A DNA stretch of 64,000 bases from Streptomyces sp. YIM 121038 (GTDB lineage Bacteria > Actinomycetota > Actinomycetes > Streptomycetales > Streptomycetaceae), in the NCBI RefSeq assembly GCF_006088715.1, contig NZ_CP030771.1, positions 124,001 to 188,000 on the forward strand, read 5' to 3'. Shown piece by piece: positions 42,915 through 51,700 of this stretch (positions are counted from its first letter, which is position 1; every line of letters starts with the position of its first letter). Under the pieces are notes generated by a model, which was not told the DNA's origin, did not search any database, and worked only from the letters and a program-made list of their open reading frames with translations. A program made the translations under genes and the position numbers.

Positions 42915-43910
42915 ATGAGTCTCACCGTGCTGCACAGTGCCGTCGTAGAGCCGGAGCACCGTTTCGAGTGGTGGCGCGACCTGATCAGCCAGGACGTCGC
43001 GCCCACCCGGATCACCACCGACCACGCCGAGGACTTCCCGGCCACCGCGGGCATGGCACAGCTCGGCGCCGTGCGGCTCACCGTCATGTCGTTCCCCGCC
43101 ATCAGGTCGGAGCGCACGCCCGCGCTCATCCGGTACTCCGACCCCGAGGACTACCAGCTCACGCTGATCCGGGGCACGGAGATGTGGATCACCCAGGACC
43201 GCAACGAGGCCAGGATGGCGGCCGGTGACCTGGTGCTGTGGAGCACCTCGCTGCCGTTCGACGGAAGGGGCCTCGCGGGTTCGCACGACGGCATCTCCAA
43301 GGCCATCATCCTGCACCTGCCGCGCACCGGTCTGCCCCTGCCCACGGCCAAGGTGGACCGGCTGCTCGCGAACGCCGTGCCCGGCCGCACCGGCATGGCG
43401 GGCATCCTCGCCCGCCACCTCCTCGGCGTCACCGAGGACGCGGCCCATCTGGAGGAGTCCGCCGCGGCGCGGGTGGGCATCGCGACCTGGGAGCTCGCCA
43501 CCGCGTTCCTCGGGGACTGGGCCGACGCCCGCGACCGGGTGCCGCCCGAGTCCGGCGACCGGATGCGGCTCGCCCGCGTCGACGCCTTCATCGACGCCAA
43601 CCTCTCCGACCCGCGGCTGACCCCGGCGGCGATCGCCGCGCACCACCACCTGTCCGTACGCACCCTGCACTGGCTGTTCCGCCACCGCGACGAGACGGTG
43701 GCGGCCACCATCCGGCACCGCCGCCTGACCCGGTGCCGCGCCGACCTCGTGGCCGACCGCTACGCCGCCGTGCCCATCCACACCATCGCGGCACGGTGGG
43801 GATTCACCAGCGCGGCGGCCTTCAGCCGTGTCTTCAGGAGGGAGTACGGGGTGACTCCGCGGGAGTTCCGCGCGACGGCGGGCGGTGCGGGTGGTGCGGG
43901 CGAGGAGTGA
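42915..43910 (+). CDS. AraC-family transcriptional regulator
   Basis: Protein of 331 aa. The N-terminal about 200 residues resemble the cupin-like AraC_binding_2 sensor (VEPEHRFEWWRDLISQ, AGDLVLWSTSLPF). The C-terminal double helix-turn-helix starts about residue 220 (RVDAFIDANLSDPRLTPAAIAAHHHLSVRTLHWLF) and ends with FTSAAAFSRVFRREYGVTPREFR, the AraC signature. GGGGG precedes the ATG. Neighbours are a PAP2 phosphatase behind and a secreted peptidase ahead. The target is unknown. Confidence 0.9.
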   Translation: MSLTVLHSAVVEPEHRFEWWRDLISQDVAPTRITTDHAEDFPATAGMAQLGAVRLTVMSFPAIRSERTPALIRYSDPEDYQLTLIRGTEMWITQDRNEARMAAGDLVLWSTSLPFDGRGLAGSHDGISKAIILHLPRTGLPLPTAKVDRLLANAVPGRTGMAGILARHLLGVTEDAAHLEESAAARVGIATWELATAFLGDWADARDRVPPESGDRMRLARVDAFIDANLSDPRLTPAAIAAHHHLSVRTLHWLFRHRDETVAATIRHRRLTRCRADLVADRYAAVPIHTIAARWGFTSAAAFSRVFRREYGVTPREFRATAGGAGGAGEE

Positions 43911-44238
43911 CGACGCGGCGCGTCAAGCCGGGCCCGGCGCCGACAGCACCGATTCCGCCGTCACGGGGTCGGCCGGGACGCCGACGCCCTCGATGTCGAC
44001 CTCCATGGCCTGCCCGGCTCGGGCGGGTCCCTCCCCGGCAGCCACGAGGTCATGGTTTCCCTGACCCGGCCCTGATGTTTTCCGCCCTGGCCCCCGATCG
44101 CCCCTGAGAAGTCCCCGACTTGACCCGGATATGCCCCTGACAGGGGCATCGCAGGAGCGGCGGTGCGCCTAACGTGACGACGGTGCCCCGGCCGGGTCCG
44201 TCTGCCCGACACAACCGCTCTCTTCATGAGGTGAATCC
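43911..44238 (+). other. Upstream region of the secreted peptidase gene
   Basis: 328 bp without a gene. It holds a perfect inverted repeat at 44131-44149, preceded by TTGACC at 44120. No other structure is seen. Confidence 0.5.
44131..44149. promoter_or_regulatory. Inverted repeat, possible operator
   Basis: Perfect 8-bp arms ATGCCCCT / AGGGGCAT around a 3-base centre, five bases after TTGACC and 89 bp before the peptidase ATG. Either a repressor site or a small hairpin in the leader. Confidence 0.45.
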
Positions 44239-45732
44239 ATGCCGTTGAGGGACAGATCCGCTGTGCGGCGCATCGCCGCGCGGGGCACGGCCATGGCCGT
44301 GGGGGCCGCCGTCGCCGTCTCCGGCCTCGCCGCCGCTCCGGCGGTGCACGCGTCGCCGTCTGCCGCCGGGGCCCTGCGGTGGGAGCCGTGTGACGCCCCG
44401 GCTCAGCCGGGAGCCGAGTGCGCCGCTCTTTCGGTGCCGGTCGACTGGGCCCACCCGGGCGGGCCGAGGCTCGACCTGGCCGTGGCCCGCCGCAAGGCCA
44501 CCGGCCCCGGCGCACACGTCGGCTCGATGGTGTTCGGCCCCGGCGGGCCGGGCGATTCAGGTGTGGACAGGGTGATGCGCGGCATCAGCCGGTTCAGCCC
44601 CGAGGTCCGCCGCAGGTTCGACATCGTCAGCTTCGACCCGCGCGGTGTGGGCGGCAGCAACCCGGTGGCCTGCTCCGTCGACCTGCTTGCCCAGCGCCCG
44701 TCACCGGAGCTGAAGAGCCAGGCGGACTTCGACGCCACCATGGCGTACAACAGGCGGCTCCGTGCCGACTGCCGGGCCCGCACCGGCCCGGTGTTCGACC
44801 ACCTTGACACCACCCAGACGGTCCGGGACCTGGACGCCCTCCGGGCCGCCCTCGGCGAGCGGAAACTGACCTTCCACGGCAGCTCGTACGGCACGCTGCT
44901 CGGGGCGCAGTACGCCGAGACCTACCCGCGCCGCGTGCGCGCGATGGTGCTGGAGAGCGTCATGGACCACAGCGTCCCGACCACCCGTGGCTTCCTTCGC
45001 GCCGAGGCGGCCACGGCGGAGGATTCCTTCCAGGAGTTCGTGAAGTGGTGCGACGCGGCTGCGGACTGCGCGCTGCACGGTCGCGACGTCCACGACGTCT
45101 GGCAGGGCCTGCTGGCCCGGGCCGGGCGCGGCGAGCTGGAGGACCCGGCGAAGCCCGGGACCTCGCTGTCACCTTCGGACCTGGTCAACAAGGTCGCGTT
45201 CCGGAAGTTCTACCAGGCCGACTTCGCGGGCCTGGCCACCGCGATCGCGGGGATGGACGCGAGCAAGCCGCTGCCCTCGTCGCCCACCTCGATCGCGCCG
45301 CTGCCGCCGGCCACCCCGGTCTTCTGCTCGGACTGGCACCTGCCCGTGCGCGACTACCAGGAGTACGCCTCGCTCGTCACCATGACGAACACGACCGCGC
45401 CAGACCTGCCGCACCTCTTGCCGATCCAGATGGCAGCGGCATGCCTGGGCGCGCCGACCCCCAACCCGCAGCACCGCCTGGACACACACGGTGCCCCACC
45501 GATCCTGGTCTCCAACGCGCTGCACGACCCCGCCACCGGCTACCCGTGGGCGGTCTCGGTGGCCCGGCAGCTCGGCCGCAGCGGCGTGCTCCTCACCTAC
45601 GAGGGCCACGGCCACGGCAGCGTCACCAGTGGCCCGTGCATGGAGGGCGCCGTGGACAGCTACCTCACCGACCTGGCGGTCCCGCCCCGGGGCACCAGCT
45701 GCCCCGCGCTGCCGTCCTGGCCGTCGAGGTGA
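44239..45732 (+). CDS. Secreted alpha/beta hydrolase, tripeptidyl-aminopeptidase (TAP) type
   Basis: Protein of 497 aa. The N-terminus has basic residues (RRIAARG), a hydrophobic core and Ala-x-Ala (VHA) near residue 38, a secretory signal. The catalytic domain carries VFGPGGPGDSGVD (oxyanion region), the nucleophile elbow GSSYGTLLG, and the C-terminal TAP-like domain with ILVSNALHDPATGYPWA (Asp) and YEGHGHGSV (His). This is the Streptomyces secreted aminopeptidase family (SlpD/Tap-like) that removes N-terminal tripeptides from secreted proteins. ATGAGGTG lies close upstream. Confidence 0.9.
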   Translation: MPLRDRSAVRRIAARGTAMAVGAAVAVSGLAAAPAVHASPSAAGALRWEPCDAPAQPGAECAALSVPVDWAHPGGPRLDLAVARRKATGPGAHVGSMVFGPGGPGDSGVDRVMRGISRFSPEVRRRFDIVSFDPRGVGGSNPVACSVDLLAQRPSPELKSQADFDATMAYNRRLRADCRARTGPVFDHLDTTQTVRDLDALRAALGERKLTFHGSSYGTLLGAQYAETYPRRVRAMVLESVMDHSVPTTRGFLRAEAATAEDSFQEFVKWCDAAADCALHGRDVHDVWQGLLARAGRGELEDPAKPGTSLSPSDLVNKVAFRKFYQADFAGLATAIAGMDASKPLPSSPTSIAPLPPATPVFCSDWHLPVRDYQEYASLVTMTNTTAPDLPHLLPIQMAAACLGAPTPNPQHRLDTHGAPPILVSNALHDPATGYPWAVSVARQLGRSGVLLTYEGHGHGSVTSGPCMEGAVDSYLTDLAVPPRGTSCPALPSWPSR

Positions 45733-45805
45733 GTAACCGGCTGCGCTAGGTCTGCACAGCGGCGCCCGGCACGCACGCTCATGGCGCTGCCGAAACGCCT
45801 CGGTC

Positions 45806-45859
45806 GACCGGCGTGGGGTGCGGTCCGGGGTAGACCGGCGTGGGGTGTGGTCCGGGATC
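45806..45859. repeat. Direct repeat of about 26 bp
   Basis: Two adjacent copies of GACCGGCGTGGGGTG(C/T)GGTC-type sequence between the ends of convergent genes. Possible transcription-end structure; nothing more can be said. Confidence 0.6.
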
Positions 45860-45875
45860 GTGGTTGCCGACCAGA

Positions 45876-46604
45876 TCACTCCTCCAGGGGAAGGCACTCG
45901 GCGAGCAGGTCGACGACGTCCCGCCAGGCTCGCTGCGCGTGCTGCGGGTGGTAGCCGACCCCGGGGCGCACGGTGTGGTCGACCGATGGGTGGTGGAAGG
46001 CGTGCAAGGCGCCGCCGTAGACCACCAGGCGCCAGTCGACGCCCGCAGCCTGCATCTCGGCGGTGAATGCCTCCCGTTGCGCGGGCGGCATGATCGGGTC
46101 CTGCGACCCGACCCCGGCCCACACCGGGCAGTGAATGCGCGCCGCCTCGCCCGGCCGGCCCGTGGTCAGCGCGTTCACTGTCGCGATCGCGCGCAGGTCG
46201 ACGCCGTCGCGCCCGAGTTCCAGCGCGATCGCGCCTCCGGTGCCGTAGCCGACGGCGGCGATCCGGTCCGGGTCGGTCCGCGGCTCGGCACGGAGCACGT
46301 CGAGCGCCGCATGGCCGATGCCTCGCATCCGGTCGGGGTCGGCGAGCAGCGGCAGGCAACGGGCCAGCATCTCCTCGGGATCACCCAGATAGCGCCCGCC
46401 GTGGAGGTCGAAGGCCAGCGCCACGTACCCCAGCTCGGCGAGTGCGTCGGCCCGGCGGCGCTCGACGTCGCTGAGCCCCACCCCCTCGGGCCCGACCAGG
46501 ACCGCGGGCCGGCGACCGCCACCGGCCGGGAGCGCGAGATGCCCGACCATCGTCAGGCCGTCGGCCGCGTATGCGATCGTGCGCGTAGTAACAACCATCG
46601 TCAT
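45876..46604 (-). CDS. Dienelactone-hydrolase-family protein with Gly at the nucleophile position
   Basis: Alpha/beta hydrolase of 242 aa with dienelactone hydrolase features: PAVLVGPEGVGLSD, YVALAFDLHGGRYLGDP, PVWAGVGSQDPIMPP (acid region) and LHAFHHP (His). The nucleophile elbow, normally GYCxGG or GYSxGG, reads GYGTGG, so the Cys/Ser is a Gly. A GGC-for-TGC change would be a single base. The protein may be inactive, act as a binding protein, or use another residue; otherwise the fold is complete. Confidence 0.8.
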   Translation of the reverse strand: MTMVVTTRTIAYAADGLTMVGHLALPAGGGRRPAVLVGPEGVGLSDVERRRADALAELGYVALAFDLHGGRYLGDPEEMLARCLPLLADPDRMRGIGHAALDVLRAEPRTDPDRIAAVGYGTGGAIALELGRDGVDLRAIATVNALTTGRPGEAARIHCPVWAGVGSQDPIMPPAQREAFTAEMQAAGVDWRLVVYGGALHAFHHPSVDHTVRPGVGYHPQHAQRAWRDVVDLLAECLPLEE

Positions 46605-46639
46605 GAACCTGGACTGTAGTGATCATCGAGCCCGGTCGG

Positions 46640-46790
46640 GCCGGTGTTCTCCCGCTGGCAGAAGGCAGGTCCCGTGACCCCGCGGCGGACGCGGGCCCGG
46701 GTGATGCTGACCGGTTCGACCTGGGTGCGGGCGGCGATCACGATCCATGTCCAGCGGCCTGCCGCCTCGGGGGTGTGGTTTGGCGGGGCG
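46640..46790 (-). mobile_element. Probable transposase remnant
   Basis: One minus-strand frame reads AAGRWTWIVIAARTQ and later ITRARVRRG, resembling the C-terminal part of Streptomyces DDE transposases that read RWTWL-IIA-HTQ and TPARVRRGF. The intervening segment is shorter than in those proteins and no catalytic core is present. It abuts the truncated gene at 46927. Family placement is from memory of these proteins. Confidence 0.4.
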
Positions 46791-46926
46791 GGCCCCAGTC
46801 GGCCGTACCGCCAGCGTCCAGGGTGCTGCCCACGTCGATGACGGTCTCCAGGGCGTCGGGGAGCAGGTCCTTCTCCCGGTACCAGTCGCCGAGATGGTCG
46901 GGGGTGACGTGTTCGAGGTACTTGCC

Positions 46927-47730
46927 TCAGTCACCGATGCTCAGCTGGATGCGGTGCTCGTGGATGTGCTCCCAGTCCATGACCAGGCGGAACCGGCGGT
47001 GGGCCTCCAGGCGTTCCGCGTCGGCCGGCTCCTGGCCGCGCTGGACGCGGGCGTCGCCGGACTCCACGAGCTCCGCGAGGGCGAGTCGGACGTCGTCGAC
47101 GTCCTGGCCGGTGGCTGTCGCCAGGCGGTCCAGGGAGGTGAGCGTCTCTTCCGGTTCACCCAGGTCGTCGGCCAGGTGGTTGATGAGGGTGTCGACGAGG
47201 GGGCCGGTGCGCATCGTCCAGCGGATCCCGTCGAGGCGCTCGGTGAGTTGGGTGTCCAGGGGCAGCAGGTCGCCGGGCAGCGGGAGCGCGGCGGGCATGG
47301 ACCACCGGGTGCCGTCCGGCGTCTCCTCACGGCTGGCCAGACCCCATGTCAGGAAGAGCTCGGACAGGTCCCGCACCGTGGCGGGCACCGGGAACCCGGC
47401 CGTCGTCAGCATGGCGCCGAACTGCTCCCAGCGTGCCGCCTCGCACGCCTCTCGGCCCTCTGGCGCGGCCTCGTCGTCCCACTCCTCATCGGGCCAGGAG
47501 AAGGTGAGCGGGCCGTCGAGGTCGCCGCCGATCATGTCCCAGTGACCACCGAAGATCTCTAGGACCAGGTCGTCCAGTGAGCCGGCGAAGCCGGGCTGGC
47601 ACGCGGTCCCGATCAGCATGGTCAGCGCAAAGCCCTGGCGGGGCAGGACGTGGTCCCAGCCCGAGGCGAACCAGTCGTTGTGCATCGCCAGGTCCCGGCG
47701 CGGGCCGGGCACAGACGGGTTGTCAGTCAT
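46927..47730 (-). pseudogene. Hypothetical protein (DUF6042-like) with an apparent premature stop
   Basis: Open frame of 267 aa with Trp/Asp/Glu-rich blocks such as LAMHNDWFASGWDHVLPRQGF, LVLEIFGGHWDMIGGD and DWEHIHEHRIQLSIGD; I associate it with an uncharacterised actinobacterial family, with modest confidence. It stops at TGA, but the same frame then continues for about 45 codons as plausible protein (GKYLEHVTPDHLGDWYRE, DALETVIDVGSTLDAGG) before meeting the transposase remnant. A Trp codon mutated to TGA, plus loss of the 3' end, would explain this. ATG 47730 or GTG 47736 may start it; GGAAGAGG lies upstream. Confidence 0.55.
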
Positions 47731-47736
47731 CCGCAC

Positions 47737-48105
47737 CTCTTCCTCAGGAACACTTCGATACTCGCAGCGTACGCAGCGAAGCGCCGGGCGATCTCACGAA
47801 CTCCCCACCCGGGCCCGGCGGTCGGGGCCACGCGCAGTCGCTCGCGGAGGCGGCGTCCGCGGCCGCGACACCACCCGTGCCGCCTCGGCCGGGGTCGCCT
47901 GGTGGCGAGCGCGTGGCGGGTGAGGCCGGGCCGCCCTGGACATCGAGCAGCGACAAGACCATCGGGCGCCATCGTGCACGCGTCCCCGTCATCCGTTCGA
48001 GTTGGATCAGCACGAGAGCCGATGTCCCGCTGGGGCGGGGGGCGTGTCGCTCCTAGGGGCTGCGGGAGTCCACCCCCTGGGGCCAGGCGTCGAACCAGCG
48101 TGCTG
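47737..48105. other. Gene-free stretch between two minus-strand genes
   Basis: 369 bp between the hypothetical gene and arsM. Short open frames on both strands are low complexity. The promoter of the hypothetical gene should lie near 47740-47850. Nothing else is recognised. Confidence 0.5.
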
Positions 48106-48927
48106 TCAGCTGCAGTTGCAGCAGGCGGTGACGCCGCAGCAGGAGTCGCTGCCCGTGCTCGCCTCAGCCCTGTTGCTGACGGTGGGCTTCGTTGCGCGGA
48201 CGATGGCGGAGTGCATGCCGTCGGCGACCGCGTGGGTGGGGCTGAGTTCGATGGTGGTGAACCCGGCGGCTTCGAGGCCCTGGCGGTACTCGGTGAAGGA
48301 GAGGGCGCCGGCGATGCAGCCGACGTGGTCGCCGCGCTCGGCGCGCTGCTCGGGGGTGAGGGTGTCGTCGGCGACGACGTCGGAGATGCCGATCCTGCCG
48401 CCGGGCTTGAGGACGCGGAACATCTCGGCGAAGACAGCGGGCTTGTCAGTGGACAGGTTGATGACGCAGTTGGAGATGACGACGTCGATGGTGTTCGCGG
48501 GCAGCGGGATGGCCTCGATGGCGCCCTTGAGGAACTCGACATTCGTGGCGCCGGCCTGCTGCTGATTCTCGAGCGCGAGGGCGAGCATCTCCTCGGTCAT
48601 GTCGAGCCCGTACGCCTTTCCGGTGAGGCCGACGCGGCGGGCGGAGAGCAGGACGTCGATGCCGCCGCCGGAGCCGAGGTCGAGGACGCGCTCGCCTTCG
48701 TGGAGGTCGGCCACGGCGGTGGGGTTGCCGCAGCCGAGGGAGGCGGCGAGGGCCTCGGCGGGAAGGGTGTCGCGCTCGTCGGCGGCGTAGAGGGCGGAGC
48801 CGAAGTTGTCGTCGATCTCGATGGCGTCGGGGCCGCAACAGGCGGTGCCGCCCTCGGTGACCTGCGCGGCGGCTGCGGCGTAACGCCAGCGGACGGTCTC
48901 GCGCAGGTCGGCACTCGGCTCGGTCAT
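48106..48927 (-). CDS. arsM: Arsenite S-adenosylmethyltransferase
   Basis: SAM-dependent methyltransferase of 273 aa that methylates As(III). SAM motif [20 protein letters not shown] at about residues 75-94; the three Cys regions of ArsM are present (GTACCGPD and LGCGNP near the N-terminus, ISNCVIN, and HVGCIAGAL), and a Cys-rich tail [13 protein letters not shown] may bind metalloid. The frame is open 21 codons upstream, but the ATG at 48927 has GAGGAG eight bases before it. Divergent from arsR-acr3-arsC, with a shared 100-bp control region. Confidence 0.93.
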   Translation of the reverse strand: MTEPSADLRETVRWRYAAAAAQVTEGGTACCGPDAIEIDDNFGSALYAADERDTLPAEALAASLGCGNPTAVADLHEGERVLDLGSGGGIDVLLSARRVGLTGKAYGLDMTEEMLALALENQQQAGATNVEFLKGAIEAIPLPANTIDVVISNCVINLSTDKPAVFAEMFRVLKPGGRIGISDVVADDTLTPEQRAERGDHVGCIAGALSFTEYRQGLEAAGFTTIELSPTHAVADGMHSAIVRATKPTVSNRAEASTGSDSCCGVTACCNCS

Positions 48928-48973
48928 GGCGGTGACTCCTCGGGGTCGGGGCGGGGCCCGTGCAGGCCATATA

Positions 48974-49016
48974 GACATCTCTCGATGCAACCTTGCGACC
49001 TGAATCGAAGACTGTC
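48974..49016. promoter_or_regulatory. Probable ArsR operator
   Basis: Imperfect inverted repeat with 13-base arms (GACATCTCTCGAT and ATCGAAGACTGTC, nine matching pairs) in the gap between the divergent arsM and arsR genes. Its place and size fit ArsR control of both transcripts. Confidence 0.45.
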
Positions 49017-49027
49017 AACATAGAAGC

Positions 49028-49429
49028 ATGTCAAAACAAGAGCTGGTGGTGCTGGGCCAGGACGAGGCAGGCTGCTGCCCGACCCTGCTGACCGCGCCGA
49101 TGGAGCAGGACCAGGCCGTGGAACTGGCGAAGGTGTTCAAAGCCCTGGGCGACCCGGTCCGCCTCCGCCTGCTGTCGATGATCGCCTCGCGGGAGGGCGG
49201 GGAGATCTGCGTGTGCGACCTGACCCCGGCCTTCGATCTGTCACAGCCGACGATCTCCCATCACCTCAAGCTCCTGAAGCAGGCCGGGCTGATCGACTCC
49301 GAGCGCCGCGGGACGTGGGTGTACTACCGGCCCCTGCCTGCGATGACGGACAAGCTCGCGGCCGTCCTCACCCGCCCCCAAGGGGCCGGTCGCCCGTCCC
49401 CGAGCATCTCGGCCTCGGCGGCCTCGTGA
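49028..49429 (+). CDS. arsR: ArsR-family arsenic-responsive repressor
   Basis: Winged-helix repressor of 133 aa. The metalloid-sensing motif is EICVCDL (ELCVCDL type) in the recognition-helix region, followed by LSQPTISHHLKLLKQAGLIDSERRG (helix-turn-helix) and WVYYRPL (wing). An extra Cys pair (GCCPTL) near residue 16 could take part in As(III) binding. It is the first gene of arsR-acr3-arsC; the exporter start overlaps its stop (GTGA). Confidence 0.93.
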   Translation: MSKQELVVLGQDEAGCCPTLLTAPMEQDQAVELAKVFKALGDPVRLRLLSMIASREGGEICVCDLTPAFDLSQPTISHHLKLLKQAGLIDSERRGTWVYYRPLPAMTDKLAAVLTRPQGAGRPSPSISASAAS

Positions 49430-50544
49430 GCGGATCGACCACCGCCTCCGCCGGTTCGGTGGCCGCGCGCTTGTCGCTGGTGGACCGGTTCCTGGCGGTG
49501 TGGATCCTCGTGGCGATGACCGTGGGCCTCGGACTCGGCCGTCTGGTGCCGGGCCTGGGCGACGCACTGGCGAAGGTGACGGTCGTCGGTGTCTCGCTGC
49601 CGATCGCGCTCGGTCTGCTGGTGATGATGTACCCGGTGCTGGCCAAAATCCGCTACGACCGCCTGGAGAGCGTCACCCGCGACAGGCGCCTGCTGGTCCC
49701 CTCGCTGGTCGTCAACTGGCTCCTCGGCCCGGCCGTGATGTTCGCGCTCGCCTGGATCTTCCTGCCGGACCTGCCGGAGTACCGGACCGGCCTGATCATC
49801 GTCGGGCTCGCCCGCTGCATCGCCATGGTCATCATCTGGAACGACCTGGCCTGCGGCGACCGTGAGGCCGCCGCCGTCCTCGTAGCGCTCAACTCCGTGT
49901 TCCAGGTCTTCGCGTTCGCCGCTCTGGGCTGGTTCTACCTCTCGGTCCTGCCCGGGTGGCTGGGTCTGGAACAGACCGCCCTGGACGTATCGGTGTGGGA
50001 GATCGCCTCCAGCGTGCTCGTCTTCCTCGGCATCCCTCTGATCGCCGGATTCCTGACCCGCCGACTGGGCGAGAGGGCCCGGGGCCGGACCTGGTACGAG
50101 ACCAGGCTGATCCCCCGGATCGGGCCGTTCGCCCTGTACGGGCTGCTGTTCACGATCGTCGTGCTGTTCGCCCTGCAGGGCGAGGCGATCACCTCCCGGC
50201 CCCTCGACGTGGCGCGGATCGCGCTGCCGCTCCTTGTGTACTTCGCCCTCATGTGGGCCGGTTCCATGGCCGTCGGCAGGGCCGTCGGGTTGAGCTACCC
50301 GCGGGCGGCCACGCTGGCCTTCACGGCTGCGGGCAACAACTTCGAGCTCGCGATCGCGGTGGCGATCGCCACCTTCGGCGCGACCTCCGGCCAGGCCCTG
50401 GCCGGTGTCGTCGGTCCGCTCATCGAGGTGCCGGTGTTGATCGGGCTGGTCCACGTCGCGCTCGCCGTCCGCCGCTTCTTCCCCCAACCCGCCTCGGCGA
50501 CCGGCCCGTCGGCCGCCTTCAAGGAAGAGACCTCTCGTGTCTGA
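49426..50544 (+). CDS. acr3: Acr3-family arsenite efflux permease
   Basis: Ten-helix arsenite transporter of 372 aa. Family blocks include LPIALGLLVMMYPVLAKIRY, GLARCIAMVIIWNDLACGD (with the conserved Cys of Acr3 and the Arg-Cys), and FTAAGNNFELAIAVAIATFG. It exports As(III), using the proton gradient. The GTG start overlaps arsR by 4 bp and the downstream arsC overlaps its end by 8 bp, so the three are translationally coupled. Confidence 0.94.
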   Translation: MSGSTTASAGSVAARLSLVDRFLAVWILVAMTVGLGLGRLVPGLGDALAKVTVVGVSLPIALGLLVMMYPVLAKIRYDRLESVTRDRRLLVPSLVVNWLLGPAVMFALAWIFLPDLPEYRTGLIIVGLARCIAMVIIWNDLACGDREAAAVLVALNSVFQVFAFAALGWFYLSVLPGWLGLEQTALDVSVWEIASSVLVFLGIPLIAGFLTRRLGERARGRTWYETRLIPRIGPFALYGLLFTIVVLFALQGEAITSRPLDVARIALPLLVYFALMWAGSMAVGRAVGLSYPRAATLAFTAAGNNFELAIAVAIATFGATSGQALAGVVGPLIEVPVLIGLVHVALAVRRFFPQPASATGPSAAFKEETSRV

Positions 50545-50956
50545 CACCGCCTCCGGCAGGCCGTCCGTGCTGTTCGTGTGCGTCCACAACGCCGGACGCT
50601 CCCAGATGGCCGCCGCCTTCCTCACGCACCTGTCCGGCGGCCGGGTGGAGGTCCGTTCGGCCGGGTCCGCCCCGGCCGAGACCGTGAACCCGGCGGTCAT
50701 CGAGGCGATGGCCGAGGCCGGAATCGATCTGTCCACCGAGGTGCCCAAGGTGCTGACCTCCGAGGCGGTCCAGGCGTCCGACGTGGTGATCACGATGGGC
50801 TGCGGGGATGCCTGCCCGGTCGTCCCGGGCAAGCGGTATGTGGACTGGGCGCTCGCAGACCCGGCCGGTCAGGGCGTCGACGCGGTCCGCTCGATCCGGG
50901 ACGAGATCGAGGCACGCATCCGCACTCTGCTCGCCGACCTCCTTCCCTCGCGGTGA
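50537..50956 (+). CDS. arsC: Arsenate reductase (low-molecular-weight phosphatase fold)
   Basis: Protein of 139 aa with the LMW-phosphatase P-loop C15-VHNAGR21-S and a Cys pair further on (MGCGDACP) for the relay. Such actinobacterial enzymes reduce As(V) to As(III) with thioredoxin or mycothiol/mycoredoxin; which one cannot be told from this sequence. The GTG start lies within the acr3 gene's last codons. Its product, As(III), is the substrate of Acr3 and ArsM in this module. Confidence 0.93.
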   Translation: MSDTASGRPSVLFVCVHNAGRSQMAAAFLTHLSGGRVEVRSAGSAPAETVNPAVIEAMAEAGIDLSTEVPKVLTSEAVQASDVVITMGCGDACPVVPGKRYVDWALADPAGQGVDAVRSIRDEIEARIRTLLADLLPSR

Positions 50957-50974
50957 CGCCTCGCCGGCGCGTCA
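50954..50974. terminator. Weak hairpin after arsC
   Basis: TGACGC ... GCGTCA arms with a 9-base loop beginning at the arsC stop codon. Short stem and no T-run; it is the only candidate for the end of the ars operon. Confidence 0.3.
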
Positions 50975-51232
50975 GCTGCAGGAGCCCATGGCCGGATCCC
51001 GGGGAACGGCAGCGAGGCGGACCGCAGTCGGCGTGCCAGTAGTGGACCGAGGCCCGCGCAGCCGGGCGGCCTCCTCGTTCTGGGCGCCGATGCGCTTCAG
51101 GCATCGGCGGCGGGTGTGAGTAGGGTGATCGTTGGTACTGCCGTGACTGTGGCCAGCACATTCGCTGAGCCGGCAGCACTGGCTCGTAGGGAAGACGACG
51201 GCGTGCGGACGCCGTCACCAAGGGGGATGTTG

Positions 51233-51673
51233 ATGCGCAAGATCACGGCTGCGATGGCACTGGGTCTGTCCGTCGTGCTGCTGTCAGGCTGCGGCAAGAG
51301 CGACTCGAAGTCCGATGACCCCAAGGGGTCGGGGCAGCAGTCCAGTAAGAAAGCGGAGCCGGAGAAGGGCAAGGACGGCAAGGCCCCGGCGCCCGAGGCC
51401 AGCGGCGTCGACGGGACGTGGAAGCCCATCAACAAGAGCCCGATCGCAACGATGACGATCAGCGGCAACAAGGTCACCACCACCGGCAAACTCGCCTGCC
51501 CCGGCACCCTCAAGCCCGGCAAGAAGAAGTCGACCATCGCCCTGAACTGCACGTCGAAGGACCCGGAGCGCTCCCGCGGCACCCTGGAGCTCGCCAAGGA
51601 CGGCAGCCACATCTACGTCGAGTGGGACGGCGCCGCCTGGGGCGGCATGATCGACTCTCTGCGCCGGGCCTGA
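51233..51673 (+). CDS. Small secreted lipoprotein of unknown function
   Basis: Protein of 146 aa. Signal peptide MRKITAAMALGLSVVLLSGCG with lipobox LLSGC, Cys about residue 20, then a Ser/Asp/Lys/Pro-rich linker (residues about 22-55) and a compact domain GVDGTWKPINKSPIATMTISGN ... YVEWDGAAWGG that looks beta-rich, lipocalin-like at most. AGGGGG lies six bases before the ATG at 51233; the frame is open further upstream. No family was recognised. Confidence 0.75.
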   Translation: MRKITAAMALGLSVVLLSGCGKSDSKSDDPKGSGQQSSKKAEPEKGKDGKAPAPEASGVDGTWKPINKSPIATMTISGNKVTTTGKLACPGTLKPGKKKSTIALNCTSKDPERSRGTLELAKDGSHIYVEWDGAAWGGMIDSLRRA

Positions 51674-51700
51674 ACCCGGAAGGTTCGCGGCGACTCCTGG

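Noticed and set aside
46623..46934. 103-aa hypothetical protein on the minus strand
   Set aside because: Its frame runs across the transposase-like fragment and the readthrough of the truncated gene; both have better frames than this one.
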